Assembly (NCBI GenBank): GCA_964540815.1
Contig: CAZIOH010000022.1
Location: 11,764 to 75,763, forward strand
Direction of reading: 5' to 3'
DNA from: CAZIOH01 sp964540815
GTDB lineage: Bacteria > Myxococcota_A > Polyangia > Fen-1088
Length of the DNA stretch: 64,000 nt
Positions 33,331-42,898 of this stretch are shown here, in pieces. A program made the translations under genes and the position numbers. Under the pieces are notes generated by a model, which saw only the letters and a list, made by a program, of their open reading frames with translations, ran no database searches and was not told where the DNA came from. How positions within the stretch are numbered: the stretch's first letter is position 1; each line of letters opens with the position of its first letter.

Positions 33331-33914
33331 AGCGCCCCCGATTCGTAGGTGACGAAGTCCGCGATCCCGAGCAGCGACTCGGGCGGGTCGTAGAGCCCGC
33401 CGTACGCGACGTTGGCGTCGGCCTCCTCGAACATGGGCAAATCCCGCAGCGTCTGTCCGATGGCGATCACCCGGCCGCGCTTGCGCAAGGCCTGGATCGC
33501 GCGCGTGCGATTCTGGACGCTGCGGATGCCCACCAGGGTGTCGCCCTGGGTCGCCGCCACGGACGCATAGAACGTGCACCCCAGCCGCTCGACCAGCGGG
33601 GCGATCCAGCAGTCGAGGTTCCCGGTGACGATGGCGCAACGACCACGGTTGGCCGCGATGAACTCCTCGATCTCCCGATCGAGGGGGATCGCGCCCACCA
33701 CCTTCTGTACGCGCGAGACGGGGATGCTGCGCAGGATCTCCACGCTCAGACGGAAGGCCTGCTCGAAGCGCATCGATCCCTGCAGGACCATCCGGGTCAA
33801 GAGTGCAATTTCGTTGGCGAATCCCAGTTCGTCCGCCACCACCGGCAGGATCTCGCGCCGGGTGACCGTCCCGTCCAGATCGAGCGCGAAGATGGCGCCG
33901 CCGTCGCGCTTCAT
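33303..33914 (-). CDS. HAD-superfamily phosphatase-like protein with altered motif IV
   Basis: A 203-residue HAD protein. The nucleophile motif FALDLDGTVTR (Asp12, Asp14) and motif II AIVTGNLD are present. Motif IV, usually GDxxxD, here reads IGQTLRDLPMFEEAD, with the first Asp replaced by Gln and only the second kept. It may still be active, since the second Asp can bind magnesium, or may be regulatory. ATG at 33914 is chosen because it gives a family-length N-terminus; the frame is open to 34037. The overlap with the nucleotidyltransferase suggests a joint pathway, for example activation and dephosphorylation of a polar head group or sugar. Confidence 0.75.
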   Translation of the reverse strand: MKRDGGAIFALDLDGTVTRREILPVVADELGFANEIALLTRMVLQGSMRFEQAFRLSVEILRSIPVSRVQKVVGAIPLDREIEEFIAANRGRCAIVTGNLDCWIAPLVERLGCTFYASVAATQGDTLVGIRSVQNRTRAIQALRKRGRVIAIGQTLRDLPMFEEADANVAYGGLYDPPESLLGIADFVTYESGALCQLLATLS

Positions 33915-34153
33915 CGGGCCGGCTCGCTCGCCGGGCGGCCGGGCGGGTGGCTCGGCCAGCGGGACCGCAACATCTGGTGGGCGCTCGTCATGTTTCGAGT
34001 CGTTTGCATCGGCGTCCGGGGGGCCCCCCTTGAGCACGGCACGAGCGGCCCTCTCGACCGCGCCAGGCGCGCGGGTCCCCGGCCACCCCGTGCCCCGCGC
34101 ACCCGCCTCGGGTTTGTTCGCCTCCCGCCGAGAAACTTGGTAAGGACGAACGA

Positions 34154-35551
<1,398 letters not shown>

Positions 35552-35599
35552 CGAGCGGAGGAGCGCGGGCGGGCACCACCACCCACGCAGCACCACCAG

Positions 35600-36565
35600 A
35601 TGTCCGAACGCATGGTCGAGACCCGATCCCGCCGCCTGCGCATCCTGCAGGACAGCGGCGGTGTGCCCGGGCTCGGCGGGGCCGAGCAGCAGCCGGCGCT
35701 TCAGCGCAAGCCGGACTGGATCCGCGCCAAGGTGCCGGCGGGCGAGGCCTTCTTCGACCTGCGCCGGCGGGTGGGCGAGCTCGGGCTGCACACCGTCTGC
35801 GAGAGCGCGTCCTGCCCCAACATCGGCGAGTGCTGGAACCGCAAGTCGCTGACCATCATGATCCTCGGCGGAACGTGCACCCGCTCGTGCCAGTTCTGCG
35901 ACGTCCCGACCGGGCGACCGCTGCCCCCCGATCCAGACGAGCCCGCGCGGGTGGCGACCATGCTGTCGGAGCTCGGCCTTCGCCACACGGTCATCACCTG
36001 CGTCGATCGGGACGATCTGCGCGACGGGGGCGCGGCGCACTGGGCCGCCACCATCGGCGCGGTGAAGGCGGCCGCGCCCGAGCTGGTGCTCGAGGTGCTG
36101 GTGGGCGACTTCAAGGGCGACACCGGGGCGGTGGACGTGGTGCTGGGGGCCGGCCCCGACGTGTTCGCCCACAACCTCGAGACGGTGCCGCGCCTGTCGC
36201 GCCAGGTGCGGGTGCAGGCCAGCTACGCGCGCTCGTACGCGATCCTGCGTCACGCCAAGTCCCGGGGGGCCATCACCAAGACCGGGCTCATGCTCGGGCT
36301 CGGCGAGGAGCTCTCCGAGGTGCGCCAGGTGATGCGAGAGCTGCGCGAGATCGGGGTGGACATCCTCACGCTCGGGCAGTACCTGCGTCCGTCGCGCAAG
36401 CACCTCGAGGTGGCGCGCTTCGTTCCCCCGGAGGAGTTCGCGGAGCTGGCCCGCGAAGGGCGTGCGCTCGGCTTCCCCCACGTGGAGTCCGGCCCCATGG
36501 TGCGCTCCAGCTACCACGCCGACGGCCAGCGGGACATCGTCCGCGAGCTGGCCCGACGCGCGTGA
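35600..36565 (+). CDS. lipA: Lipoyl synthase
   Basis: Radical-SAM enzyme (321 residues) that inserts two sulfurs into protein-bound octanoyl groups, needed for the PDH E2 encoded upstream. The radical-SAM cluster motif CTRSCQFCDV is preceded by the family-specific auxiliary-cluster cysteines in SASCPNIGECWN. Other marks are HNLETVPRL, TKTGLMLGLGEEL, DILTLGQYLRPS and the C-terminal RSSYHADGQ. The stop overlaps the GTG of the next gene. Located 49 bases after lpdA, probably one operon. Confidence 0.96.
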   Translation: MSERMVETRSRRLRILQDSGGVPGLGGAEQQPALQRKPDWIRAKVPAGEAFFDLRRRVGELGLHTVCESASCPNIGECWNRKSLTIMILGGTCTRSCQFCDVPTGRPLPPDPDEPARVATMLSELGLRHTVITCVDRDDLRDGGAAHWAATIGAVKAAAPELVLEVLVGDFKGDTGAVDVVLGAGPDVFAHNLETVPRLSRQVRVQASYARSYAILRHAKSRGAITKTGLMLGLGEELSEVRQVMRELREIGVDILTLGQYLRPSRKHLEVARFVPPEEFAELAREGRALGFPHVESGPMVRSSYHADGQRDIVRELARRA

Positions 36566-37383
36566 TCCCGTACATCGACTTCGACGTGTTCCCCCGGCTC
36601 GGGCTGCCGTTCCTGCAGCCCTTCGGGGTGCTGGTGGCCCTCGGGGTGATCATCGGGGACCGCGTCACGGTCCGGCAGGGCGCCAAGCGCGGGCTCGATC
36701 CGCGGGACGTGCGCTACCTCAACGCGCGGATGGTGATCGGCGGGTTCGTGATGGCCCACCTCGTCTCGCTGGTCTTCTACTTTCCCGAGCGCATCCGCGA
36801 GAACCCCATCATCCTGCTCAACCTGTGGGCGGGGCTGTCGTCCTTCGGCGGCTTCCTCGGCGCCGCGCTGACGTACCTCTACCTCACGCGCAAGGAGAAG
36901 ATCCCGCCCCTGCCCTACGCGGACGCCGTCGGGCTCGGGCTGGCGGTGGGCTGGGTGTTCGGGCGCTTCGGGTGCACGACGGCCCACGATCACCCCGGCC
37001 GGCACACCACCTTCCCGCTGGCGGTGCGCTACCCCGACGGCCCGCGCTTCGACCTCGGCCTCTACGAGCTCGTCTTCACGGTGGTGCTGACCGTCGTCCT
37101 CTTCGTCTACGCCCGCCGGCCTCGCCCGGCTGGCCGGATCATCGGCCTCTTCGCGGCGATCTACGCCCCCGTGCGCTTCGGCCTCGACTTCCTGCGCGCG
37201 GTGGACGGCCCCCACCCCGACCTGCGCTACGCGGGCCTCACCGCCGCGCAATGGGCCTGCCTCGGGGCCCTCGGCGTCGGCATCTGGCTCCTCCGCCGCC
37301 CCTCCCCCGTGGTGGAGTTCACTGGCCCCCCGCCTCCCCTTCCTGAGCCGCTCCCAGCGACGCCCGGCGCCCCAGCCCCCTGA
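36562..37383 (+). CDS. Prolipoprotein diacylglyceryl transferase-like membrane protein, divergent
   Basis: A 273-residue, multi-helix inner-membrane protein of the Lgt family. The overall pattern matches Lgt: LQPFGVLVALGVIIGDRV at the N-terminus, GLSSFGGFLGAALTYLY, and a GR-x-G signature (WVFGRFGCTTAHDHPGRHT). The usual catalytic His-Gly-Gly segment is replaced by SSFGGF, and the signature Asn residues are absent. It may therefore be a paralogue with altered substrate, with a canonical Lgt encoded elsewhere. A Pro-rich tail follows the last helix. GTG start overlaps the lipA stop, so it is coupled to lipA. Confidence 0.72.
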   Translation: MIPYIDFDVFPRLGLPFLQPFGVLVALGVIIGDRVTVRQGAKRGLDPRDVRYLNARMVIGGFVMAHLVSLVFYFPERIRENPIILLNLWAGLSSFGGFLGAALTYLYLTRKEKIPPLPYADAVGLGLAVGWVFGRFGCTTAHDHPGRHTTFPLAVRYPDGPRFDLGLYELVFTVVLTVVLFVYARRPRPAGRIIGLFAAIYAPVRFGLDFLRAVDGPHPDLRYAGLTAAQWACLGALGVGIWLLRRPSPVVEFTGPPPPLPEPLPATPGAPAP

Positions 37384-37407
37384 GTCGCTGGCGCCGCCAC
37401 CTCTGGA

Positions 37408-38694
37408 TCAGTACAGATCCCCCTCGGCGTGGGCAATCAGGTCCTCGTAGCGGCGGCGGTCGTCGGAGAGATCGGTCTCGCCCAGGAAGGCGGCGTAGCT
37501 CATGAAGGCCGTCAGGTAGGAGAGATCCTTGGCCCAGGCGGGGACGTAGCGCGGGCTGGTCACCAGGCCCTCGCGCAAGAGCCGCCCGAAGAGGGGGATG
37601 TCCGTGAGATCGATCTTGCCGGCGAAGAAGAGCGGCACGTACTCCACGTGGCCCTTGACCAGCGCCACCCGCAGGAAGTTGGTGACCCGCAGGAGGCCGT
37701 CGAGGTAGCAGACGTCCTTGGTGAAAGGCGCGCCCCCGCTGAGGAGCCCGCCCCGGAACGCCCGCCGCACGAGATCGAAGGCGTTGGCTTCATCGTAGCC
37801 CCCCGCCCGGAAGAACCGGTAGACCTCCAGGAAGCTCCCGCCATCCTCCGCCATCTTGATGGCGATGGTCCGGTCGGCGAGGCGGCGCAGGCGCTCGACC
37901 CCGGTGGACTGCGTGAGGAACTCCGTCAGCACGGCCAGGCCTTCCTGGGTGCCGGTGGTGCGCGGCGACGGGAACCCGATGAAGGGCATGATGGGCTGGG
38001 CCCGGCCGTTGAGGGCGGTCGCCACGTGCACGTCGCCCTCGTGAACCTCGAGCTGCATGAGGTCGCGCCTCGAGAACCGCGCCCCGCGCTTGAGCTGGAC
38101 CATGTCGATGCGCGCCGCCGCCTTGGCGGCGATGTGCTCGACGATCTCCACCCGCACCACCCGGTCGGGGAACGACGCCGCGAACCGCCGGGCGAGCTCG
38201 GGGGCCACCTCCTCCGGCGAGAGGATCTCCTCGTCGAGCACGCTCGGTACCTGGCCCGCCCCGCCGAACTCCGCCACCACCTGCGCGAAGTGCCGGGCCA
38301 GATCCAGGTTGGTGGTCTTGCGGTCGGCCGACAGGCTCCCCGGCCGGCCATAGAGCTCCGCCGAGTGGAAGTAGAAGGCGCGGGTCCCCACGGCCAGCAA
38401 CATCCGCGACGCCGTCTCGAACGAATCGCAGGTGTCCCGCAGGAAGCGCTCGATGCCGTTGTCGCCCCCGACCGCCGCCTTCAGCTCCCGGAAGCGCTCG
38501 AGCGAGCGCAGGATCTCGGTGGTCGGGACCGAATAGACCGGCTCTGGCAAGACCTGCGCGCCGCCCTCGAAGAAGGTCCGCTCGACCGCCGGATCCCAGG
38601 TGAGGCAGCGGAGCACCCGGACCGGCCGCTGGGCCTCGAGGATGCCCGCGGATACCTGGCGCAAGAGGTCCTGGCAGCGGGCCGAAACCGTCAC
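37408..38694 (-). CDS. DUF1704 / QEGLA-motif metallopeptidase-like protein
   Basis: A 428-residue protein of the family annotated as flavohemoglobin expression-modulating QEGLA motif protein. The hallmark GTQEGLAVLTEF lies near the middle. The zinc motif in the preceding region is LEVHEGDVHVATALNG, an HExxxH form. That is shared with eukaryotic tyrosine carboxypeptidases (MATCAP-like), so peptidase activity is plausible but untested here. GTG at 38694 with a GAGGTG site 11 bases upstream. It is convergent with the lgt-like gene. Its physiological target in bacteria is not known. Confidence 0.82.
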   Translation of the reverse strand: MTVSARCQDLLRQVSAGILEAQRPVRVLRCLTWDPAVERTFFEGGAQVLPEPVYSVPTTEILRSLERFRELKAAVGGDNGIERFLRDTCDSFETASRMLLAVGTRAFYFHSAELYGRPGSLSADRKTTNLDLARHFAQVVAEFGGAGQVPSVLDEEILSPEEVAPELARRFAASFPDRVVRVEIVEHIAAKAAARIDMVQLKRGARFSRRDLMQLEVHEGDVHVATALNGRAQPIMPFIGFPSPRTTGTQEGLAVLTEFLTQSTGVERLRRLADRTIAIKMAEDGGSFLEVYRFFRAGGYDEANAFDLVRRAFRGGLLSGGAPFTKDVCYLDGLLRVTNFLRVALVKGHVEYVPLFFAGKIDLTDIPLFGRLLREGLVTSPRYVPAWAKDLSYLTAFMSYAAFLGETDLSDDRRRYEDLIAHAEGDLY

Positions 38695-38803
38695 GAGCGG
38701 GCTTTCACCTCGCGCGCCGGTGCGTGCAACAGCCGAGACGGCGACGGTGACGGCGACCGCGCCGGCAGCCGCGGTGGGATGGAGGCACGAGGCCCGGCCC
38801 CTG

Positions 38804-39874
38804 TCATGTCCCGACCCCGACCCGGATCCCCGCCGGCACCGAGTAGGTGATCCAGGCGTTGCCTCCGACCACCGCGCCGCGCCCGATCACCGTCTGGCCG
38901 CCGAGGATGGTGGCATTGGCGTAGATGATCACGTCGTCCTCGATGGTCGGGTGACGCTTCTTCGTTCCCGGGTGATCCGTCCGTCCACGGTCCCGGATCG
39001 ACAGCGCCCCGAGGGTGACGCCCTGGTAGATCCGGACGCGATTGCCGATCGTCGTGGTCTCGCCGACCACGATCCCCGTCCCGTGATCGATGAAGAACGA
39101 CGAGCCGATGTGGGCCCCTGGGTGGATGTCGATCCCGGTCCGGGAGTGGGCGTGCTCGGTCAACATGCGCGGAACCACCTCGGACCCGAGCCCGAGCAGA
39201 CGGTGCGCCACCCGGTACACCGCGATGGCGTAGAGGCCCGGATAGCAGGCCACCACCTCGTCGATCCCGGTCGCCGCTGGATCGGACTCATAGGCCGCCA
39301 CCACGTCGCCGGCCAGCGCGGAGCGCAGCGCCGGCAGCGACTCGAGCAGGCCGCGGACCACCGTGCTGGCCCTCCGCCGGTAGCTCTTCTGCTGCGCTGG
39401 CGAGACCTCGCGGCCGCCCCGGCGCAGCCCGAGCAGCACGGCGGCCTCGAGCCGCTGCCCGAGCGACGCGATGGTGCGCGCGACGTGCTCGCGCAGGCTG
39501 CCGCCATTCATGCCCATCCGGTGCGACTCGGGAAAGAGCACCTCGATCAGCTCCTCGACGATGAGCCGGATGTCCTGCCGGGTCGGGAGCGGTCCCTCCG
39601 AGGCCAGCCCTTCCCGGAGGCCGGCGGCCGCCGAGAGGATCGCATCCGCGAGGTCCAGATCGCCGGCGACGAGGGTCGCTGCCGGATCCGGGGCGGTGAC
39701 CACGACCTTCTCCGCAGGCGAAGGAACGGGTGAGCCCTTTGCCGCCGGCGGCACGCCCCGATGGGGCCGCTGCGCCGCACGTCCCCGCCCGGCGCCACGG
39801 ACCGCGACCAGGCGCCCGTCGCGGGCCGACGCGCCTGCATCCCCGCCCGCTGCTCTTCCGCGCGCTCCCCTCAT
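38804..39874 (-). CDS. Serine O-acetyltransferase (EpsC type)
   Basis: Acetylates L-serine with acetyl-CoA for cysteine synthesis. A 356-residue protein. The N-terminal third is Arg/Ala/Gly-rich and poorly conserved, and the SAT N-terminal helical domain follows. The C-terminal left-handed beta-helix has hexapeptide repeats (TGIDIHPGAHIGSSFFIDHG, GIVVGETTTIGNRVRIYQGV, VTLGA, TIEDDVIIYANATILGG). HSRTGIDIHPGA and FIDHGTGIVVGET carry catalytic His/Asp. The EpsC branch is typical of stand-alone SATs. The start at 39874 has a GAGGAG site and lies eight bases after the previous gene, so they are probably co-transcribed. Confidence 0.88.
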   Translation of the reverse strand: MRGARGRAAGGDAGASARDGRLVAVRGAGRGRAAQRPHRGVPPAAKGSPVPSPAEKVVVTAPDPAATLVAGDLDLADAILSAAAGLREGLASEGPLPTRQDIRLIVEELIEVLFPESHRMGMNGGSLREHVARTIASLGQRLEAAVLLGLRRGGREVSPAQQKSYRRRASTVVRGLLESLPALRSALAGDVVAAYESDPAATGIDEVVACYPGLYAIAVYRVAHRLLGLGSEVVPRMLTEHAHSRTGIDIHPGAHIGSSFFIDHGTGIVVGETTTIGNRVRIYQGVTLGALSIRDRGRTDHPGTKKRHPTIEDDVIIYANATILGGQTVIGRGAVVGGNAWITYSVPAGIRVGVGT

Positions 39875-39881
39875 GGTCTCC

Positions 39882-40844
39882 TCATGTGAGCCCGCTCGGG
39901 GTCCCGTTCGGGCCCGTGCTCGGGCTCGCCGTCTTGTCGGCCGCCGGGTGCGCGAGCGCGTGCGCACGCACTGCCTGCGCCAGCTTCCCGAGGACCTCGT
40001 CGTGTCTGGCCTCGGCCACCGTGACCCGGGTGGGCATGCCCCCGCCGAGCTGAAACATCTTGACGAAGTCGAACCCCGAGTCGAAGTCCGCGGCGATGGT
40101 CAGCGAGCCCGAATCCCGCACCACCGAGACCGGGGCCCGCTCCTGTCCGAGCAGCAAGAGCTCGGTCTTGTCGTAGCCCCGCTGACCGGCCACGTCCACG
40201 TAGGCCACCCCGTCCTCGATCCGGTACTGCTCGGCGATCCGGCGCGCGCCATCGAGCAGGGGATCGATCGCGCGGGCGGCCGACTCGATCTCCTCCCATG
40301 GCTCGGCCTGCTGGCGCCGGTCGGCCCCCGCCACCAGGAACTGCACGATCCGGTGCTTGAGGGTCTCGTCGCGGAAGCGCGCGCGCAGGGCGCGGTCGAT
40401 GCGCGCGGCGATGGGGCCGGGCGTCCCGCGCCGGGTGTCGACCGCGCGCGCATCCGTGTCGGCCCCGGCGTACGGCTCGACGCCGCCCCGCACCCACTTG
40501 GCCCCGGAGTACAGACCGTCCAGATCCACGTGCATCGCCACCACGTCGACCGGACCGGCGGCGGCCACGATCTCGGGGGTGATCATCTCCGGACAGGCTC
40601 CGTGCATCGCCTTGGTGGCGAGGACGAAGCGCGGATCGCGCGCGAAGTCCACGTGCCGCTCGTGATCGTGGTGATCCACCCAGGCCGCCAGGCGCGCGCC
40701 GAGCCCGCGGATGAAGGGCAAGGTGATCTTCTCGAACGACGACCCGCCGCCCTCCGCCGCGAAGGCCACGTCCAGCACCACCACCCGGCCGTGCAAGGTG
40801 GAAGCCGGCGGCAAGGCTCGGGGCGTCAGATACCGGTAGGTCAC
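39882..40844 (-). CDS. DHH-superfamily-like protein with reordered motifs
   Basis: A 320-residue protein, not a recognised family member. A DHH motif occurs early (AAWVDHHDHERHVDF, about residue 56). A sequence like the DHH family's first motif (HxDxDG) appears later as VVAMHVDLDGLYSGAKW at about residue 105. In DHH phosphoesterases the order is the reverse. VVVLDVAF before the DHH could be the Asp of motif II. The C-terminal half has acidic and Gly-rich segments (FDSGFDFVKMFQLGGGMPTR) reminiscent of DHHA1-type RNA-binding GGxxx motifs. A nanoRNase or cyclic-dinucleotide enzyme is possible. Start is GTG at 40844 without a good ribosome site. Encoded directly before the serine acetyltransferase. 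Confidence 0.5.
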   Translation of the reverse strand: MTYRYLTPRALPPASTLHGRVVVLDVAFAAEGGGSSFEKITLPFIRGLGARLAAWVDHHDHERHVDFARDPRFVLATKAMHGACPEMITPEIVAAAGPVDVVAMHVDLDGLYSGAKWVRGGVEPYAGADTDARAVDTRRGTPGPIAARIDRALRARFRDETLKHRIVQFLVAGADRRQQAEPWEEIESAARAIDPLLDGARRIAEQYRIEDGVAYVDVAGQRGYDKTELLLLGQERAPVSVVRDSGSLTIAADFDSGFDFVKMFQLGGGMPTRVTVAEARHDEVLGKLAQAVRAHALAHPAADKTASPSTGPNGTPSGLT

Positions 40845-40946
40845 CGCAGAAGGATAGTGGATGGCGCCGGTCCGTCCATCACGGTCTGTCGCGACCCTTG
40901 GCGACCGACGCGGGGGCCAGACCCACCATGCCAGCCCACAGCACGG

Positions 40947-41876
40947 TCACGGAAGCGCACAGTACGAAAAGGTTCCGCCCCCGAACGCCATGCACGTCCT
41001 GGTCATGCACTGGGTCCCCGCGGAATCGCAGAGTCGGTAGCACGTGCCCTGGCTCATCGGGTCGGGATTGAAGTTGAGACAAGCGAGACCTTGATCGCAG
41101 GACTTGTAGTTGAGGCAGGTCTGACCTTCCGGGCCCGGGCTCGGCGGACAGTCGCAGAAGGAGTTCTTGGGCGAGAGCACGAAGCACGCAAGGACCGGTG
41201 ATGGACACCCGTTGGCGCCGGGGGAAGCGAGGGGATCACACCCCTCGGCACCGCTCAGCTGGGGCAGGCTGCAGACCTTGTGGACGATCCCGGTGTGGGC
41301 CTGGCACACATCGCTCGCGCACTGGCTCTTGTCGGAGCACACCCGGTAGCAACGGCCCACGCCGCACACCTCGAGCGTGCACACGTAGCCGGGGGCGCAG
41401 TCATCGGGGCCCGACGGATCGCACACGTCGCCCTCCTGCTTGGCGGGGGTGGCCGTCGCGGGCGCCATGCATTTCGACGTCGCGCCGGACACCGCGCAGC
41501 GCAGCCCGCACGGACAGCCGGTCTGACAGACCGGATCGCAGGGCGACTCGTTCTTCGCCGCGCAGAGCTGGGGAATGGGGTTCGCGCACGTGCCACCGTT
41601 CCCGGCGGCACCTCCCACCGCCCCGCCCATACCGGACAGGCCACCTTTTCCGCCGCCGCCCCCGCTGATGGCGTCGCAGTACCCGCCCACGCAGACGAAG
41701 CCGTCCGGGCAAAGCGCCGGCTCCCCGGAGGTCGCCGACGGGGCGCAGATCAGCCCGTGGGTCGTGACGTGCGGGTTGAAGCAGGTCGACAGCCCGACCA
41801 CGACGAGAGCCGCGAGCGTCACCAGACCCGCGATGCTCCCAAGACCGCCTTTGTCGCGCCCGCTGTCCACCCGCAT
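40947..41876 (-). CDS. Cys-rich lipoprotein with DGFVC motif
   Basis: A 309-residue exported protein. Signal (LVTLAALVVVGLSTC) with the lipobox Cys after the hydrophobic stretch. The mature part begins with an APSATSGEPALCPDGFVCVG-type domain, then a Gly-rich linker (GGGGGKGGLSGMGG) and many disulfide-prone cysteines (NPIPQLCAAKNESPCDPVCQ, GYVCTLEVCGVGRCYRVC). The same layout occurs in the neighbour at 41876-42898 and resembles surface lipoproteins common in Polyangia. The ATG at 41876 overlaps the upstream stop as TGATG, so the two paralogues are translationally coupled. Function unknown. Confidence 0.72.
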   Translation of the reverse strand: MRVDSGRDKGGLGSIAGLVTLAALVVVGLSTCFNPHVTTHGLICAPSATSGEPALCPDGFVCVGGYCDAISGGGGGKGGLSGMGGAVGGAAGNGGTCANPIPQLCAAKNESPCDPVCQTGCPCGLRCAVSGATSKCMAPATATPAKQEGDVCDPSGPDDCAPGYVCTLEVCGVGRCYRVCSDKSQCASDVCQAHTGIVHKVCSLPQLSGAEGCDPLASPGANGCPSPVLACFVLSPKNSFCDCPPSPGPEGQTCLNYKSCDQGLACLNFNPDPMSQGTCYRLCDSAGTQCMTRTCMAFGGGTFSYCALP

Positions 41877-42898
41877 CAGAAACAATAGCCCCATTTGGTA
41901 CCAAATGCGCGACAGGCCTGGCCGTTCTGGCAGCCGGCGTTGCCCATCGTCAGGTCGCACAGATGCCAGCAGAAGCCACCGCCCACTGCAACGCTGCCCT
42001 CGGAAGGGCACACGAGGCCAGGCGCGCAGGCCCGGGAGTCGGAGCACGGCATGCCGGCCCCCCTCGCGTCCAACGAACACGCATCGCACACGGTCGCGGA
42101 CCTGCCGGAGAGCGAGGTGCCGCCAGACAGCAGATAGCACCGCTCGGCGGCGCCGGCGCAGCTGGCGGCGGTGGGATCGGTGGGATCGCAGGTGGTGTAG
42201 GCGATCTCGCAGATGAGGTGGCCACTGGCTGGCGCCATCCGGGAACACGCGGAATCGGGACAGTCGTCATTGGTGGCGCAGAGCCGAAAGCAACGGGCGC
42301 CCTTGCCGGCGCCGCAGTCGTCCACGCACTCGAGCCCGTCGGCGCAATCGCTGGCGGCCCCCGCCGTCCCGGTCGCCGACGCGAGGCAGGTCTGACCGAG
42401 GGTTCGGGTCCCGGGCTGTCCTCCGCCCGCGCCGCTCGTGCCCACGTCGCTCGCGCCGCCCACCCCGCCGACGTCGTCCCCACCCACGCCGGCACCCACG
42501 CCGGCGCCTCCACCCCCGACGTCGCTCGCAAGCCCCCCTGCCCCGGGATCGCCACCCCCGCCAGCGGCCGCTCCGCCGCCACCTCCGAGGGCGGACGGGC
42601 CTCCCACAGGAAGACACACCTCCGAAACACAAACGAACCCGTCGGGGCACGCCATCGCCGGGGAGGTCGCACAGCGCAGGCCGGGACTTATCTTTGGACC
42701 GTAGCACGCCCACAGAAACCCGCCGCCAGCCAGCAGCGCCACGGACGGCCCGACGAGGCGGGCCCAGAGCCGCCGGGCGCTGGCCCGGGTCCACGGGCGC
42801 GGTCGAGCCGCGATGGCCCCGATCCCCGGGCTCGTCGGGGGCATGTCCGGCGACGCCGCCTGGTTCCCCGAGGGTGGAGCGGGTGTGGCCCCCTCCAT
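41876..42898 (-). CDS. Cys-rich, Gly-rich lipoprotein paralogue
   Basis: A 340-residue exported protein, paralogue of the next gene. An N-terminal Pro/Ala/Arg-rich region precedes a hydrophobic segment (VGPSVALLAGGGFLWAC) ending in a probable lipid-Cys. Then SPAMACPDGFVCVSEVC, a long Gly/Ala/Val linker (GGGGGAAAGGGGDPGAGG, GAGVGAGVGGDDVGGVG) and a Cys-rich domain (CADGLECVDDCGAGKGARC). The ATG at 42898 overlaps the TPR gene stop (TGATG). The linker is low complexity at both protein and DNA level. The function is unrecognised. Confidence 0.72.
   Translation of the reverse strand: MEGATPAPPSGNQAASPDMPPTSPGIGAIAARPRPWTRASARRLWARLVGPSVALLAGGGFLWACYGPKISPGLRCATSPAMACPDGFVCVSEVCLPVGGPSALGGGGGAAAGGGGDPGAGGLASDVGGGGAGVGAGVGGDDVGGVGGASDVGTSGAGGGQPGTRTLGQTCLASATGTAGAASDCADGLECVDDCGAGKGARCFRLCATNDDCPDSACSRMAPASGHLICEIAYTTCDPTDPTAASCAGAAERCYLLSGGTSLSGRSATVCDACSLDARGAGMPCSDSRACAPGLVCPSEGSVAVGGGFCWHLCDLTMGNAGCQNGQACRAFGTKWGYCF

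Noticed and set aside
32596..33639. Nucleotidyltransferase starting at 33639
   Set aside because: The upstream part is the shadow of the HAD gene; the GTG at 33330 gives the conserved nucleotide-binding N-terminus.
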